Shown: positions 1 through 28,175, counted from the first letter of the stretch. The stretch: 28,949 nucleotides of DNA from Tubiluchus corallicola (GCA_030141605.1 JAQGDQ010001695.1:1-28949); one strand, 5' to 3'. A program made the numbers and translations. Notes: generated from the letters alone by a model not told the origin.

Positions 1-696
1 CTGACATTGTATAGGTGGAACTTGTTATGTACACACGTCTTTGTTACATTTAAAATTTGACTTATAATTATGCTGCTGCCTTTTACTGACATTCTGGCTT
101 TTTCTCGACTTAATATTGGACCAACAATGTATGTATGCATTTTTAGCTTTTTAGTGTAACGTAGTAATCTGTAGCACTTATTTTCTAGCACTTATTTCAG
201 TAGTTTTGTAGATGTAGTAATTGTAGACTACAGAAAATTTGTATATTTGCAGAATAAACTAACATAGATATGGGAACGTAACTTTGATTTGAGCATATAC
301 ATTACAAGCATCAATCGCTGGAACTGTGAAAAGTTTTATCAGTAAATAATACTACCATGGATTTTTCTGATGTTCACACACGCACACACACACACACAAT
401 AAGAGTCAGAGTTTTTTGTTATTAAATTAGTTTACGCGTCTCGTTTCAATGATCATGTAAATATCTATGAGCTTAATTGCTGTCCGCTAAAGATTATTTT
501 TGGTTGAAAAATAAAAAAAAGTTTTATAAAAAAAGAGGCGCAGTATAATGTAATATTGACGCAACACAATCCAAAGGTTGTCAAGACGTGAGTTCTCAAA
601 ACATTCAAGACATTCTACGTTAGAGCAGTTATATCCACCCATTCCAAAGAGGCAGTCTACTAGCAAAATATCCGGAGCGAATTCCCTCTTTCTTAC
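1..696. other. PDHB intron (left flank), no recognisable gene
   Basis: AT-rich sequence downstream of the last visible PDHB exon, on the minus-strand gene. It holds a short CA microsatellite (about 373-398). No reading frame resembles the missing PDHB C-terminus, so this is most likely intron. Confidence 0.5.
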
Positions 697-16768
<16,072 letters not shown>

Positions 16769-16779
16769 CTGAAATGGTC

Positions 16780-16819
16780 AGTGATCACATTAAATTGTAA
16801 TTGTAATTTATGATCACTT
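16780..16819. repeat. Imperfect hairpin just upstream of the PDHB presequence-exon acceptor
   Basis: AGTGATCACATTAAATTGTA pairs imperfectly with TTGTAATTTATGATCACTT. On the PDHB strand it occupies the region 12-50 bases before the acceptor at 16769, where a branch point would normally lie. It may be a tiny MITE remnant or a structure affecting splicing. Confidence 0.45.
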
Positions 16820-19800
16820 CAGCATGTATTTTTACATTGAATTTGCATTATTATCTTTATAACTATTATGCGTCATACCTAGGAAAATGAAATATATTTA
16901 CAATAATTGCAACAGAACTACATTAGTATACTATAGCGTGGTATAGTCAAGGAAAAAATTCCAAATATAATTACAAAATTTAACAGAAGTATATTAACAT
17001 AGTTACTAAATTACATAAAAGTTTGTCAACAAGAAATAGATGCTGCATGGTGGTCAAGAAGCAAAGCTTGTAAGACCTTCATGAAAAGTGAAGAAGAAAC
17101 GACTTAATTTACAAGAGAGAGAATTATAGAAAAACAGAAAATAGTTAAGATAAAATAATAGAGAAAGATAGAGAAAAAGAGAAAAGAAATGAAATAGAAA
17201 GGAGTTCAGCAGAGACGTGATGCAAAAGTATAAAAATATAAACTGTAATGTAACCAGTCGCGGGATGTACTGTAACTATCGCACTTAACAGAAAACAAAA
17301 CCAGATGAGAATAACCTTAGACATTACGGAAAACAGTAAACATCAGGGATGAGAATGACAAATTGCAAAAAACTCGGAAACAGGCCGGGGGTTTGGGGGC
17401 CGCGTAGGCCATAGAGAACGTTTAAGTGTACTTAAAATATCAATTACCTTGTTTCATGCATAATTTAAAATACTCAACTATCAAGGATACATGATACCAA
17501 ATTGTCTCAAAAATGCCCAAGTACTGGCCGCTCCTATGCAAAAGTATATAACAACTGTCTGCAATTGACTCAAATAACTCCACACAATTGATTCTATATT
17601 TTTATACATAGAGATATACATGTGGTTACACTGACGTACGTGATGTAAACAAAGTGACGGCCTGCCAACTATCGGTCAGCTTGTGAAATAATGTACTGGG
17701 TCCATAAAAATTTTCTCAACGAATTTACACGATTTACAAAATTGGCACTACTGGTCTTCCAAAAACTCGGAATTCCGAGTATCTGCGGAAAATTCTCATC
17801 CCTGAAGCATCCGAGTGATTAAATTTAATTTTCCTGTTTACTGGATCTTTGTTAGCAACATGTGCTGTGTGTGTGTGTGGGGGGGGGGGGTGTAACTTGA
17901 GTTAACAAATCGAACAACCACTGCCTGCAATTAGTCAGCTATAATGAGCGCTTCCTGCATACAGGATTATCTTGATAAAGGGACAGGTTTTGGAATAGTT
18001 TGAAGCTTACACGGTTTTTGCAGACTCATATCAAATTACAGCAGAGCTTCCAATTTTAGGTTTAGTTTTTTGGCACAGTGACAGTAACACATGAGCAGTT
18101 GTCAAGACTGACATAAGCTGTTAATGTGTAGATTCCAGTCCTTCCACAATAATCAACATAAGGAGGAACTGTTATTAAATGTTCAACACCAGATTACAAT
18201 GTCTGCAAACGTACTGCTTAAATTGTATGTTTTTACTGTATGTTAATATTTTACTAGTAATGTCAGTAATTCGAATTAATCTGCGACATATGCTTTAAAC
18301 TGAAAAGCAAATAAATTCTGTTATATATAAGGATAATTATTTAAACACTTACAAAGTACTAATGACATAACAGTGTTTACAAAAATTCAGGTTATGAGTT
18401 TTTTTTTTAAATTTATTCGTCTTTTACACGATATAACAATATACAATATTTATATTAGAATAAGTTATTAATTAGTAACTAGTAATAGTTAGAAATTACT
18501 ATACTATACTATAGTATTACTAATACTTCTATGATAATTGAGACAGGCTGCCGAAAGTCCTAGAGGTCACCTAGCAGCCAACCCTATTTATGCAACATTA
18601 GTTAATCTCTCTCTATGCAACATAGTATGGTTAATTATGTCACACTAGCTGAAGCGTTGTGCGAGACTTACTTAGTTTGAAGAAAACAATGCATCGAAAT
18701 GATAATTGATATAATAAAAATAATAACCATGCAATAGTTTAATAAAGTTTGAAATGAAAACTATAAATGCAGACCTTTAAAAGCCATCTAACCGCGGAAA
18801 TACTTTTTATTGTTTGAGCCATAGTTCAAATCACGCGCTAAATCGTTTAATAGAAGAAAATTATTAGAATTTTTCAGTTTTACGGAAAGCAGCCACCATA
18901 ATTACATATCCCAACATGCAATGTCAAAGTGGTGGCTTTTCTATTCAATTCTATTTATTGCATAAATACAGTAAAGTACCATAGCAAAAAATACAATTAC
19001 AAAAAAACGAAGTACAAGAACAAATACAAAATAAAACAAACAGAATTAAGCAACGTTGCAAAAACATGAGTTTGTGCAAGTTATTTACTTAAATAGTCTA
19101 CTTAAATCTAATAAGAAATTATGTGCTCTTATGAAATCATATTTAAAAACATGAAAATAGTTATATAAAATTATAGTTCACATTACATTTTTAAACTCTT
19201 TCATTATGGAACTTAATACGATCAAACTCTAACAAATGCTGCTGACTGCTGATTTGCTGAAGCAGCAGCATGCTGTCATTTTGATGGTAGGACTTCCAGT
19301 ATTATAATTAAAGTGGTAGTGATTTGTTGTAAGCTACATTTATCAAATGTTAGGAAATGTAATCATTATTACTTTGTGAATAAGTTTCCCTTAGATCTAA
19401 TTCAAGATAGTGCTTCAACTATAGTGATGGAGCAATTGACGTCACGGAAATTACATTACCAGGAGACTATTCAGTTTTAAGTCATATCCAACCCCAAAGG
19501 ACTGCAGAATATGTGAGAGAGTCGACACATAAAGCTTCAACATTAAAGACAATGACGTTCGCAGTCTAATAATACACTTCTGTATAATTAGTCTGAGGTA
19601 GTACATGGTAGGGCACCACTGTAATCACTAGAGGAGAGCATCGAATGTTCAAGTTAATGTTCATTGGTTTGAACTAGTCTTTTAAATCAAATCCAATTCG
19701 AACTTAAAATTAAGGATTTGTATAATTAATCACATCAACTGCAAAAGTTCTTTATAATGATTGAAACAGCTTGCAATTAGGACAATTTAGTTGATATTTC

Positions 19801-19974
19801 TGTGCACAATTTTTAACAAAATTAATTTTAAGTGGTTTTGCTAAAGAAAAAAACAAGGAATGTGCATGCATGTAATAGAGACACTGCTTTTTATTAATGA
19901 TTTGAAAATTTATTTGAAAATGTTTTTTTAAATTGAATTCGAATTGTGCTGCTTTAAAAAATTGTGATTCGTGC
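16820..19974. other. Region upstream of visible PDHB exons, no coding exon found
   Basis: Apart from the hAT-type MITE, the stretch is AT-rich with a GT/G run (about 17868-17890). A LINE-tail-like segment on the minus strand at about 18940-18975 reads AATAAATAGAATTG. The missing PDHB initiator exon should lie here or further right, but no convincing ATG exon with a donor in phase was found. Confidence 0.35.
17344..17804. mobile_element. hAT-type MITE (CAGGGATGAGAAT termini)
   Basis: Inverted ends are CAGGGATGAGAAT (17344-17356) and ATTCTCATCCCTG (17792-17804), with subterminal ACTCGG/CCGAGT matches. A G-rich inner stretch (GGCCGGGGGTTTGGGGGCCG) is typical of this class. Flanking octamers taken inside the terminal base (taaacatc and gaagcatc) match at 6 of 8 positions, consistent with a decayed 8-bp duplication. 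There is no transposase. Confidence 0.75.
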
Positions 19975-20420
19975 GTCGCACTCCAGCAATGATTCGTTGC
20001 GCTGAATAATCCGGTTAATGGCCGCTCTGTCAGGAACGTGGCAGTCGGGGACACTGCGGGCAATTTATTGGATAAGTTTTAGCAAAGTTTGCGCTTTGTG
20101 CTATAGAAATAGGTACAGCGGGTCACCCGTGTCAATAATTTTCAAGATCATTATACAAAACTTTACTGCACGATTTAGGAAACATTACAGGTATTGTACC
20201 TTATGTGAGTAAATGCATAGCTGGCCAACAAATTCGCGTGGTTTTCGTATGTAACGTTCGTAGCCTTTTCACTCACACAGAACGTCAGAGCTTGACCTTT
20301 CACTGCGATGTAGTACTAGTACTAGTAGTAGTAGGTAAACGTACGTAGGACTACGTGCGCGCTGGAACACTCGTTGTTTTACCCACAACTTGAGAAGAAG
20401 TATCGCAGTGTATCTGTAAT
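19975..20420. promoter_or_regulatory. CpG-richer stretch, candidate divergent promoter of PDHB and COX6C
   Basis: CpG dinucleotides are clearly more frequent here than in the surrounding AT-rich DNA (for example GTGCGTCGCAC, CGTACGTAGGACTACGTGCG). It lies between the 5' ends of two divergently transcribed genes for mitochondrial proteins. AGTAG|GTAAACG near 20333 could be the donor of a COX6C 5'-UTR exon. No initiator, TSS motif or first exon can be proven, so this is an inference from composition and position. Confidence 0.3.
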
Positions 20421-20924
20421 GGTGTATGTTTTAGGTTCATGTACTCACTTTATAATGCTAATGTTCAATTCCGATGCACTGAGTTAACTGGTGCCTATTT
20501 CCTAGGGCTGTAAAAATACATCTTACTCCTTAGTTACCGATACGATATGCATCACTATGGACCTGGTTTAATGTTTGCAGGTTTTATAACAAAAATCTAG
20601 ATGAAACCATTGATAATAAATGCTAAACATATTTTATCAATCAACAGTTTTGGGATTGGTAAATGCCAAAATAGCTTGACAGATTGTTAATTTTTATCTA
20701 TTACTCGTGTAATGCGTATGCTATTGTTTGCATTGTAAGCCACCAGAAAAGCAAAACATATCAATACTTTAATTTTCAAAGTTACTTGTGCATTTTCTGG
20801 CATAAAACTTTTGCCATTCTGCAGGTTTATTGTGTAAAACAATGTAATTAGTTACTACAGATTAAACATCTTGTTTTGATCTATAGTTTAAGATGGTGTT
20901 CAGTTTTCCCTTAACTAGGGCTAA
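20421..20924. other. Intergenic or COX6C first intron, nothing recognised
   Basis: AT-rich unique sequence with no reading frame or repeat family recognised. Confidence 0.35.
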
Positions 20925-21202
20925 GGCTAAAAGGTTAACTGTTTAACCGACCACTAACTGGTATAACTGTGTAGAAAGTCACAAACCGTTTAACCGTTAC
21001 TTAGCCAAGTTTTCTACTGATCCGTATTAATGAAACCTTGTATCTTTTCGGAGTTGGCCTACACAGTTGGCAGTGTCTTGCTTATATAAAACTGTACTAT
21101 TTACAACATTGTTTTAAAAAATCTGGTTGCCTAATAAACTGGTTAACCAACCACAATTAATAATGGTCAAACGGTTAGTTAAAAAGGCCAACTCTAACTA
21201 CG
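20925..21202. mobile_element. Decayed MITE-like inverted repeat
   Basis: The left end has TAGGGCTAAGGC, then AAAAGGTTAACTGTTTAACC; the right end read inverted has TAGAGTTGGCC, then TTTTTAACTAACCGTTTGACC. The ends resemble each other with several mismatches and carry repeated GGTTAACC-type words. No target duplication could be matched, so the class (hAT-like by the terminal TAG) is uncertain. Confidence 0.35.
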
Positions 21203-22049
21203 ACATTCGACACAGGTCACCTCTGCTCATTTTTATCTGTACATAAGTACTAACATCTTAACTGTATTAAGATTCTGAAACTAAATAAATTTACTATTAC
21301 CATTACTATATTGGCTCATTAGTTAGATTAAGGCATTGGGCAACTATACTCTGTTTCGTATTGCCATGTGTTATTGAAATCAGATACATATATGTGTGTG
21401 TGCTTGCATAGCAAAATCATCCATAAGTTGGCAATTAAGCTTTTCTAGTTATTCACATATCCTGAATCTACATTTCGTGAGGATCATTTTGATACCAAGC
21501 TCATCGCTCTCTGGTATTTGTAAGCGGAGATAATCCACATTGAAGTTGAGGTGCAGGTTATGCACTGAAACACATAATCTTGAGAAAATCACTGTGAAAG
21601 TTAGCCATTGTTTTTGTCGCATTTCTGCAAAAGACTTAGCAACCGTATGAATGTTGGTTGCTATGGAGTTTGCAAGAACACATTGAAGTTATGTTTAAAT
21701 CCAGTAGAGGGCTCTTTCTGATGAAGATCTGAGCTTGGCAACAGAAAAAACACCGAAGCAAAAATCTGAGCATTTTTTGCTCAGCATCAAGCTGCCATCT
21801 GAGTTTGAAAGTTTTTTTGCAATTGCATTAATAGTTTCTAGCCACAAATGTAGGTACAGGTTATAAAATTAGGTTTTTAGTATTTTTTGAATGCTATTTT
21901 TAGAATTTTCTTGATAAATTGATGCTAGAATATAAAAGTCCAAAATGTTTAGCATTTGTTTTTATAAAAACAAGAAACTGACATTTGACCAAATTTTTGG
22001 TGCATCCTACTTTGAAGCATCATAACGTAGTTTTAAGTATGCGGACTTA

Positions 22050-22708
<659 letters not shown>

Positions 22709-22780
22709 GGTTTTAATTTGCATGCACATGTATAATGTCTAACTAAAGTTCAGTGTTGATTTCATTTCCTTTAGTTAACA

Positions 22781-23727
<947 letters not shown>

Positions 23728-23842
23728 CATAATTCATGTTGTAGCAAGGCCGTTGACCAACGTAGTTTAGGTAAAAAATTTAAGCCATTTGTCAACTGGT
23801 GTAAATGAGTAGTCACCAGTCTTGTAATTACGTGATACAGGA

Positions 23843-25716
23843 CTGTCTTTTAAAAGAACAATTGTAAAAACATACAAGTCTTTTAAAAGAACAATTGTAA
23901 AAACATACAACAGTCTTTTAAAAGGACAATTGTAAAAACATACAACAGTCTTTTAAAAGAACAATTGTAAAAACATACAACAGTCTTTTAAAAGAACAAT
24001 TGTAAAAACATACAACAGTCTTTTAAAAGCACAATTGTAAAGTAAAAACATACAACAGTCTTTTAAAAGGACAATTGTAAAAACATACAACAGTCTTTTA
24101 AAAGGACAATTGTAAAAACATACAAGTCTTTTAAAAGGACAATTGTAAAAACATACAACAGTCTTTTAAAAGAACAATTGTAAAAACATACAACAGTCTT
24201 TTAAAAGCACAATTGTAAAGTAAAAACATACAACAGTCTTTTAAAAGGACAATTGTAAAAACATACAACAGTCTTTTAAAAGGACAATTGTAAAAACATA
24301 CAAGTCTTTTAAAAGGACAATTGTAAAAACATACAACAGTCTTTTAAAAGGACAATTGTAAAAACATACAACAGTCTTTTAAAAGGAAAATTGTAAAAAC
24401 ATACAAGTCTTTTAAAAGGACAATTGTAAAAACATACAACAGTCTTTTAAAAGGACAATTGTAAAAACATACAACAGTCTTTTAAAAGAACAATTGTAAA
24501 AACATACAACAGTCTTTTAAAAGGATAATTGTAAAAACATACAACAGTCTTTCAAAAGGAAAATTGTAAAAACATACAAGTCTTTTAAAAGGACAATTGT
24601 AAAAACATACAACAGCCTTTTAAAAGGACAGTTGTAAAAACATACAACAGTCTTTTAAAAGGACAATTGTAAAAACATACAACAGTCTTTTAAAAGGACA
24701 ATTGTAAAAACATACAACAGTCTTTTAAAAAGACAATTGTAAAAACATACAAGTCTTTTAAAAGAACAATTGTAAAAAGATACAACAGTCTTTTAAAAGG
24801 AAAATTGTAAAAACATACAACAGTCTTTTAAAAGAACAATTGTAAAAACATAAAACAGTCTTTTAAAAGGATAATTGTAAAAACATACAACAGTCTTTTA
24901 AAAGGACAATTGTAAAAACATACAACAGTCTTTTAAAAGGACAATTGTAAAAACATACAAGTCTTTTAAAAGGACAATTGTAAAAACATACAACAGTCTT
25001 TTAAAAGAACAATTGTAAAAACATAAAACAGTCTTTTAAAAGGATAATTGTAAAAACATACAACAGTCTTTTAAAAGAACAATTGTAAAAACATACAACA
25101 GTCTTTTAAAAGGACAATTGTAAAAACATACAAGTCTTTTAAAAGGACAATTGTAAAAACATACAAGTCTTTTAAAAGGATAATTGTAAAAACATACAAC
25201 AGTCTTTTAAAAGAACAATTGTAAAAACATAAAACAGTCTTTTAAAAGGATAATTGTAAAAACATACAACAGTCTTTTAAAAGAACAATTGTAAAAACAT
25301 ACAACAGTCTTTTAAAAGAACAATTGTAAAAACATACAACAGTCTTTTAAAAGGATAATTGTAAAAACATACAACAGTCTTTTAAAAGAACAATTGTAAA
25401 AACATACACAGTCTTTTAAAAGGATAATTGTAAAAACATACAACAGTCTTTTAAAAGAACAATTGTAAAAACATAAAACAGTCTTTTAAAAGGATAATTG
25501 TAAAAACATACAACAGTCTTTTAAAAGAACAATTGTAAAAACATAAAACAGTCTTTTAAAAGGATAATTGTAAAAACATACAACAGTCTTTTAAAAGAAC
25601 AATTGTAAAAACATACAACAGTCTTTTAAAAGGAAAATTGTAAAAACATACAAGTCTTTTAAAAGGACAATTGTAAAAACATACAAGTCGTTTAAAAAGA
25701 AAATTGTAAAACAATT
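23843..25716 (+). repeat. 35-bp minisatellite, about 54 copies, downstream of COX6C
   Basis: The unit is CAGTCTTTTAAAAGGACAAT followed by TGTAAAAACATACAA, with a 33-bp form that lacks two bases at the CAACAGTC junction and occasional longer forms (AAAGTAAAAAC). Each unit contains the perfect palindromes CTTTTAAAAG and CAATTG. Multi-unit duplications are visible: a five-unit block including the GCACAATTGTAAAGTA form recurs near 24030 and 24206, and GAACAA/GGATAA units alternate at about 25000-25570. It begins 116 bp after the COX6C stop. Confidence 0.95.
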
Positions 25717-25970
25717 GGTCATGTTCACATTTAGCTAGTTCTTGTTAGCCTATTTTTCATATACTATTTGTCTTTTTTAATTTGTATTTTATATTTTTTG
25801 TTTAGGTAATCAAGTTAATACAAGTTTGTATTTGGAATATGCAACATCAGCACAAGTTGTACAACAACGTTCATGAAACCTTTTCTTTTCCTCAGGCCTA
25901 GAATTGGTTTGCTTACTAGTTGTTACTGGCGAAACGTAGACATTGATCTAAAAAGCTTATTAAAAATATA

Positions 25971-26029
25971 CTAGAAATTTTTTATTCATTCACTTAAGAA
26001 CTAGAAATTTTTTATTCATTCAATTAACA
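25971..26029 (+). repeat. Tandem duplication of about 30 bp
   Basis: ACTAGAAATTTTTTATTCAT is repeated in tandem with a short spacer. No function is evident. Confidence 0.7.
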
Positions 26030-26092
26030 ATTCCTACAAAAAGTAATTCATTTACAATTCATTTACAAAAACTTTTTAAAGAGATGTAATGT

Positions 26093-26261
26093 ATTAAATA
26101 CAGTGAAACTGATGATACATTAGATTTTGTATGATTTTTTTTCTTATGTCAGATATAGCTAGCCAAATGTTTTTTAGAACTATGAACTATAAATTTATTT
26201 TCACACATCAAAAAATACAATATCAAACACATTAAAAACACATTAATAAACTTTAAATAAA
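26093..26261 (+). terminator. First poly(A) signals after COX6C
   Basis: ATTAAA at 26093-26098 and AATAAA at 26245-26250 and 26256-26261 are the first strong poly(A) hexamers I find after the COX6C stop. No AATAAA was seen at 23728-26092. If one of these is used, the 3' UTR is about 2.4-2.5 kb and includes the 35-bp array. A non-canonical earlier signal is possible. Confidence 0.4.
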
Positions 26262-26263
26262 AT

Positions 26264-26538
26264 GATTCAAGTAGTGCGAGGTGAGTGTACGACCATACGG
26301 TCATTAACACGCTCACCTTACTTAAATGAAAAAGTGATTATAGTTATGCATGCTTCTGTAGATAACTAAATGTAAATAAGGATGAAGTAGATGATGTAAT
26401 AATTTGAGTAGTGCGAGGTGAGTGTACGACCATACGGTCATTAACACACTCACCTTACTTAAATGAAAAAATGATTATAGTTATGCATGCTTCTGTAGAT
26501 AACAATGTAAATAAGGATGAAGTAAATGATGTAATAAT
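26264..26538 (+). repeat. 137-bp tandem duplication carrying a conserved hairpin
   Basis: Two copies are offset by 137 bp. Each begins with a hairpin (26269-26324 and 26406-26461): AAGTA and AGGTGAGTGT on the left pair with ACAC(A/G)CTCACCT and TACTT on the right, with a GTGCG bulge. An inner stem GACC/GGTC closes an ATAC loop. Copies differ at few positions; in the stem, copy 1 has a G opposite T where copy 2 has a perfect pair. It could be a MITE or a structured RNA. Confidence 0.8.
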
Positions 26539-27362
26539 AGCAATGGTATAACAGCAATAAACCTGAAAGTTGAGAAAGGAAAATTTTTCCCTTTCGAGGG
26601 ACCGGTGAATGTCTTAAAATAGAAAATGACCATCTTGCACTCAGCATACAATTTTAAAATCAACTTCCTTGACCAAATATTGATTTTCCATGACCAAGAT
26701 AAGCAGAAATTGCATTACCAGTATTTATATTCACACATTTTTGTGTATGGAGATTCATACATATACTGATATATAATGTGTCGACACAGTTGCAGTAGTG
26801 CTAACGAAATTACACTAATCACATTAAATAAACTTTCTTAATCCAATCATTATTTTTGGAATAGAAGTCAAAACTGGAAGCTTGCCATAGCAAAATTTTA
26901 TTTGAACACGAATCGCTGAAAAACATCCGTTCACTGTAATTATTTTTGCAACCCTTTCCAATTTCCCTGACCTTTCCACAACTTTTCAGGATAGCCTGTA
27001 TTTTCCAGGATTTTTTCTGACCATGGGAACCCTGCTACAGGCCCGTTTTGTCTGATGTGGCGCTGCGTTTTCATGTTTTTCTCTCAGATGCTAATTGACG
27101 ATCCTATGATCTTCCATCATCTTATCAAAACTCGTTTAATTAAACTAATTAACATAAATCCGAGTAATAATTTATATTATGTTTTTGTAATTTGACTGAA
27201 ATGTAATAAATGTAGTAAATTTATTTCTCATCGTATTACGCACAAATTTCACAAGTTAGAAATTCCCTCAACACCTATCCAGAAATAGGAAACCCAACTT
27301 TGTTAAATAAAGAATCTGAGAAAAGTGTTCTCCCTCGGATGTATGTAAGTCTGATACGTTTA
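26539..27362. other. Intergenic, nothing recognised
   Basis: AT-rich sequence without convincing reading frames. Sequence around 26935-27035 repeats words such as TTTCC and CTGACC and may be an old transposon fragment, but no termini were identified. Confidence 0.35.
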
Positions 27363-27370
27363 ACGCCTAA

Positions 27371-27425
27371 TAATACGCGTCGGGCAATGACGCGTCAGCT
27401 GCCACGTGACGTCACTTTGTGACGT
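27371..27425 (+). promoter_or_regulatory. CRE/E-box promoter module of gene copy 1
   Basis: Contains the palindrome TGACGCGTCA, then CACGTGACGTCAC (27403-27415), in which an E-box CACGTG overlaps a perfect cAMP-response element TGACGTCA, then GTGACGTATG. The module recurs almost unchanged before copy 2. CREs bind ATF/CREB bZIP factors and CACGTG binds bHLH factors. No TATA box was seen. Confidence 0.65.
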
Positions 27426-27461
27426 ATGAATGCCTTTACTAAGTCACAGCATTCAGCATAG
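27426..27461 (+). CDS. Upstream ORF in 5' leader of copy 1
   Basis: An 11-codon frame starting MNAFTKSQHSA and ending at TAG lies 28 bp before the main ATG. Copy 2 has the matching frame, identical in 10 of its first 11 codons but longer (17 codons). An overlapping ATG at 27430 is in frame with the main protein in copy 1 only, giving a possible 20-residue N-terminal extension. Conservation may simply follow promoter duplication. Confidence 0.3.
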   Translation: MNAFTKSQHSA

Positions 27462-27489
27462 AGGAAGAAACAAGAAAGTAAAGGAAAAT

Positions 27490-27744
27490 ATGAATGTGGA
27501 AAGTTTTACAAGGTTGGCGTGGGAGGAGGAGGTTGTGTTTGGCAGAAGGAGGAGGTGTTGCGCAATAAGGTTTTTGAGATGGTTAAGAACGAAGTTTTCA
27601 AGAAGGAGAAATAGAGTAGTAAGTTTTGCTTTCGTCTTGTCTGTCTTTTCTTACCAGGTCAACAAACTTGTCAGAAGAGGATATAACAAATTCGTGTTTG
27701 ATCTTGTCCTATCCTGGTCTAGCTTATCTTCTACCTTAAATTAA
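27490..27744 (+). CDS. Small Arg-rich basic protein, tandem family copy 1 (unknown function)
   Basis: The 84-residue product starts MNVESFTRLAWEEEVVF, an acidic amphipathic start. It is followed by an Arg/Cys-rich basic block (RRRRCCAIRFLRWLR, then FSRRRNR), a hydrophobic stretch VVSFAFVLSVFSYQV (about 43-57) and a C-terminal FVFDLVLSWSSLSSTLN. I do not recognise the family. The start was chosen because ATG-AAT-GT(A/G) is shared by all three copies. Across copies, many changes in the N-terminal half fall in third codon positions and the only gap is three bases, which supports translation. A 39-nt segment (27619-27657) looks like an intron (GTAAGT...TTACCAG) and keeps the frame whether removed or not. 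It could be a nuclear basic protein or a small membrane-binding peptide. Confidence 0.6.
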   Translation: MNVESFTRLAWEEEVVFGRRRRCCAIRFLRWLRTKFSRRRNRVVSFAFVLSVFSYQVNKLVRRGYNKFVFDLVLSWSSLSSTLN

Positions 27745-27779
27745 TTAACATTACACTAGCAATGGCAATTAACGCCAAA

Positions 27780-27834
27780 TAATACGCGTCGGGCAATGAC
27801 GCGTCAGCTGACACGTGACGTCACTTTGCGACGT
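27780..27834 (+). promoter_or_regulatory. CRE/E-box promoter module of gene copy 2
   Basis: Near-identical to the module before copy 1: TGACGCGTCA, then CACGTGACGTCAC at 27812-27824, then GCGACGTATG. It is offset by 409 bp, so the promoter was duplicated with the gene. Confidence 0.65.
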
Positions 27835-27888
27835 ATGAATGCCGTTACTAAGTCACAGCATTCAGCATACACAGTGGTAGAAAGTTAG
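27835..27888 (+). CDS. Upstream ORF in 5' leader of copy 2
   Basis: A 17-codon frame begins MNAVTKSQHSA and ends at TAG, 29 bp before the main ATG. It is the counterpart of the uORF at 27426-27461. Confidence 0.3.
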   Translation: MNAVTKSQHSAYTVVES

Positions 27889-27917
27889 AAGCGAGAAAGC
27901 AAAAAGTAAAGAAAAAA

Positions 27918-28175
27918 ATGAATGTAGAAAGTTTCGTGAGGATGGCTTGGGAAGAGGAGGTGGTGTTTGAAAGAAGGAAGAGAAGGTGTTGCGGAGGGCG
28001 GTTGGTAAGATGGATTAGAAAGAAGTTGACAAGAAGAAGGAATAGAGTAGTAAGTTTTGCTTTCGTCTTGTCTGTCTTTTCTTACCAGGTCAACAAACTT
28101 ATCAGCAGAGGGTATAACAAATTCGTGTTTGATCTTGTCCTATCCTGGTCTAGCTTATCTTCTACCTTAAATTAA
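27918..28175 (+). CDS. Small Arg-rich basic protein, tandem family copy 2 (unknown function)
   Basis: An 85-residue paralogue of the protein at 27490-27744: MNVESFVRMAWEEEVVFE, then RRKRRCC, LVRWIRKKLTRRRNR, the same hydrophobic segment and the same C-terminus. From about 28040 to the end of the 3' flank it is almost identical to copy 1 at the DNA level, while the first 40 codons are clearly diverged. This suggests gene conversion of the 3' part or a mosaic duplication. The intron-like 39-nt segment (28050-28088) is base-for-base identical to that of copy 1. Confidence 0.6.
   Translation: MNVESFVRMAWEEEVVFERRKRRCCGGRLVRWIRKKLTRRRNRVVSFAFVLSVFSYQVNKLISRGYNKFVFDLVLSWSSLSSTLN

Noticed and set aside
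20018-20212. 64-codon frame beginning MAALSG in the CpG-richer stretch
   Set aside because: The start looks presequence-like, but it is on the strand opposite to PDHB, has no supported splice to COX6C and loses protein-like character after about 15 codons.
20925-21202. Complete hAT element with target duplication
   Set aside because: The inverted ends are only partly similar and the flanking octamers do not match, so it is kept only as a decayed MITE-like repeat.
23843-25716. CRISPR-like array
   Set aside because: The intervening segments are not unique spacers; the whole unit repeats, and the context is an animal genome.
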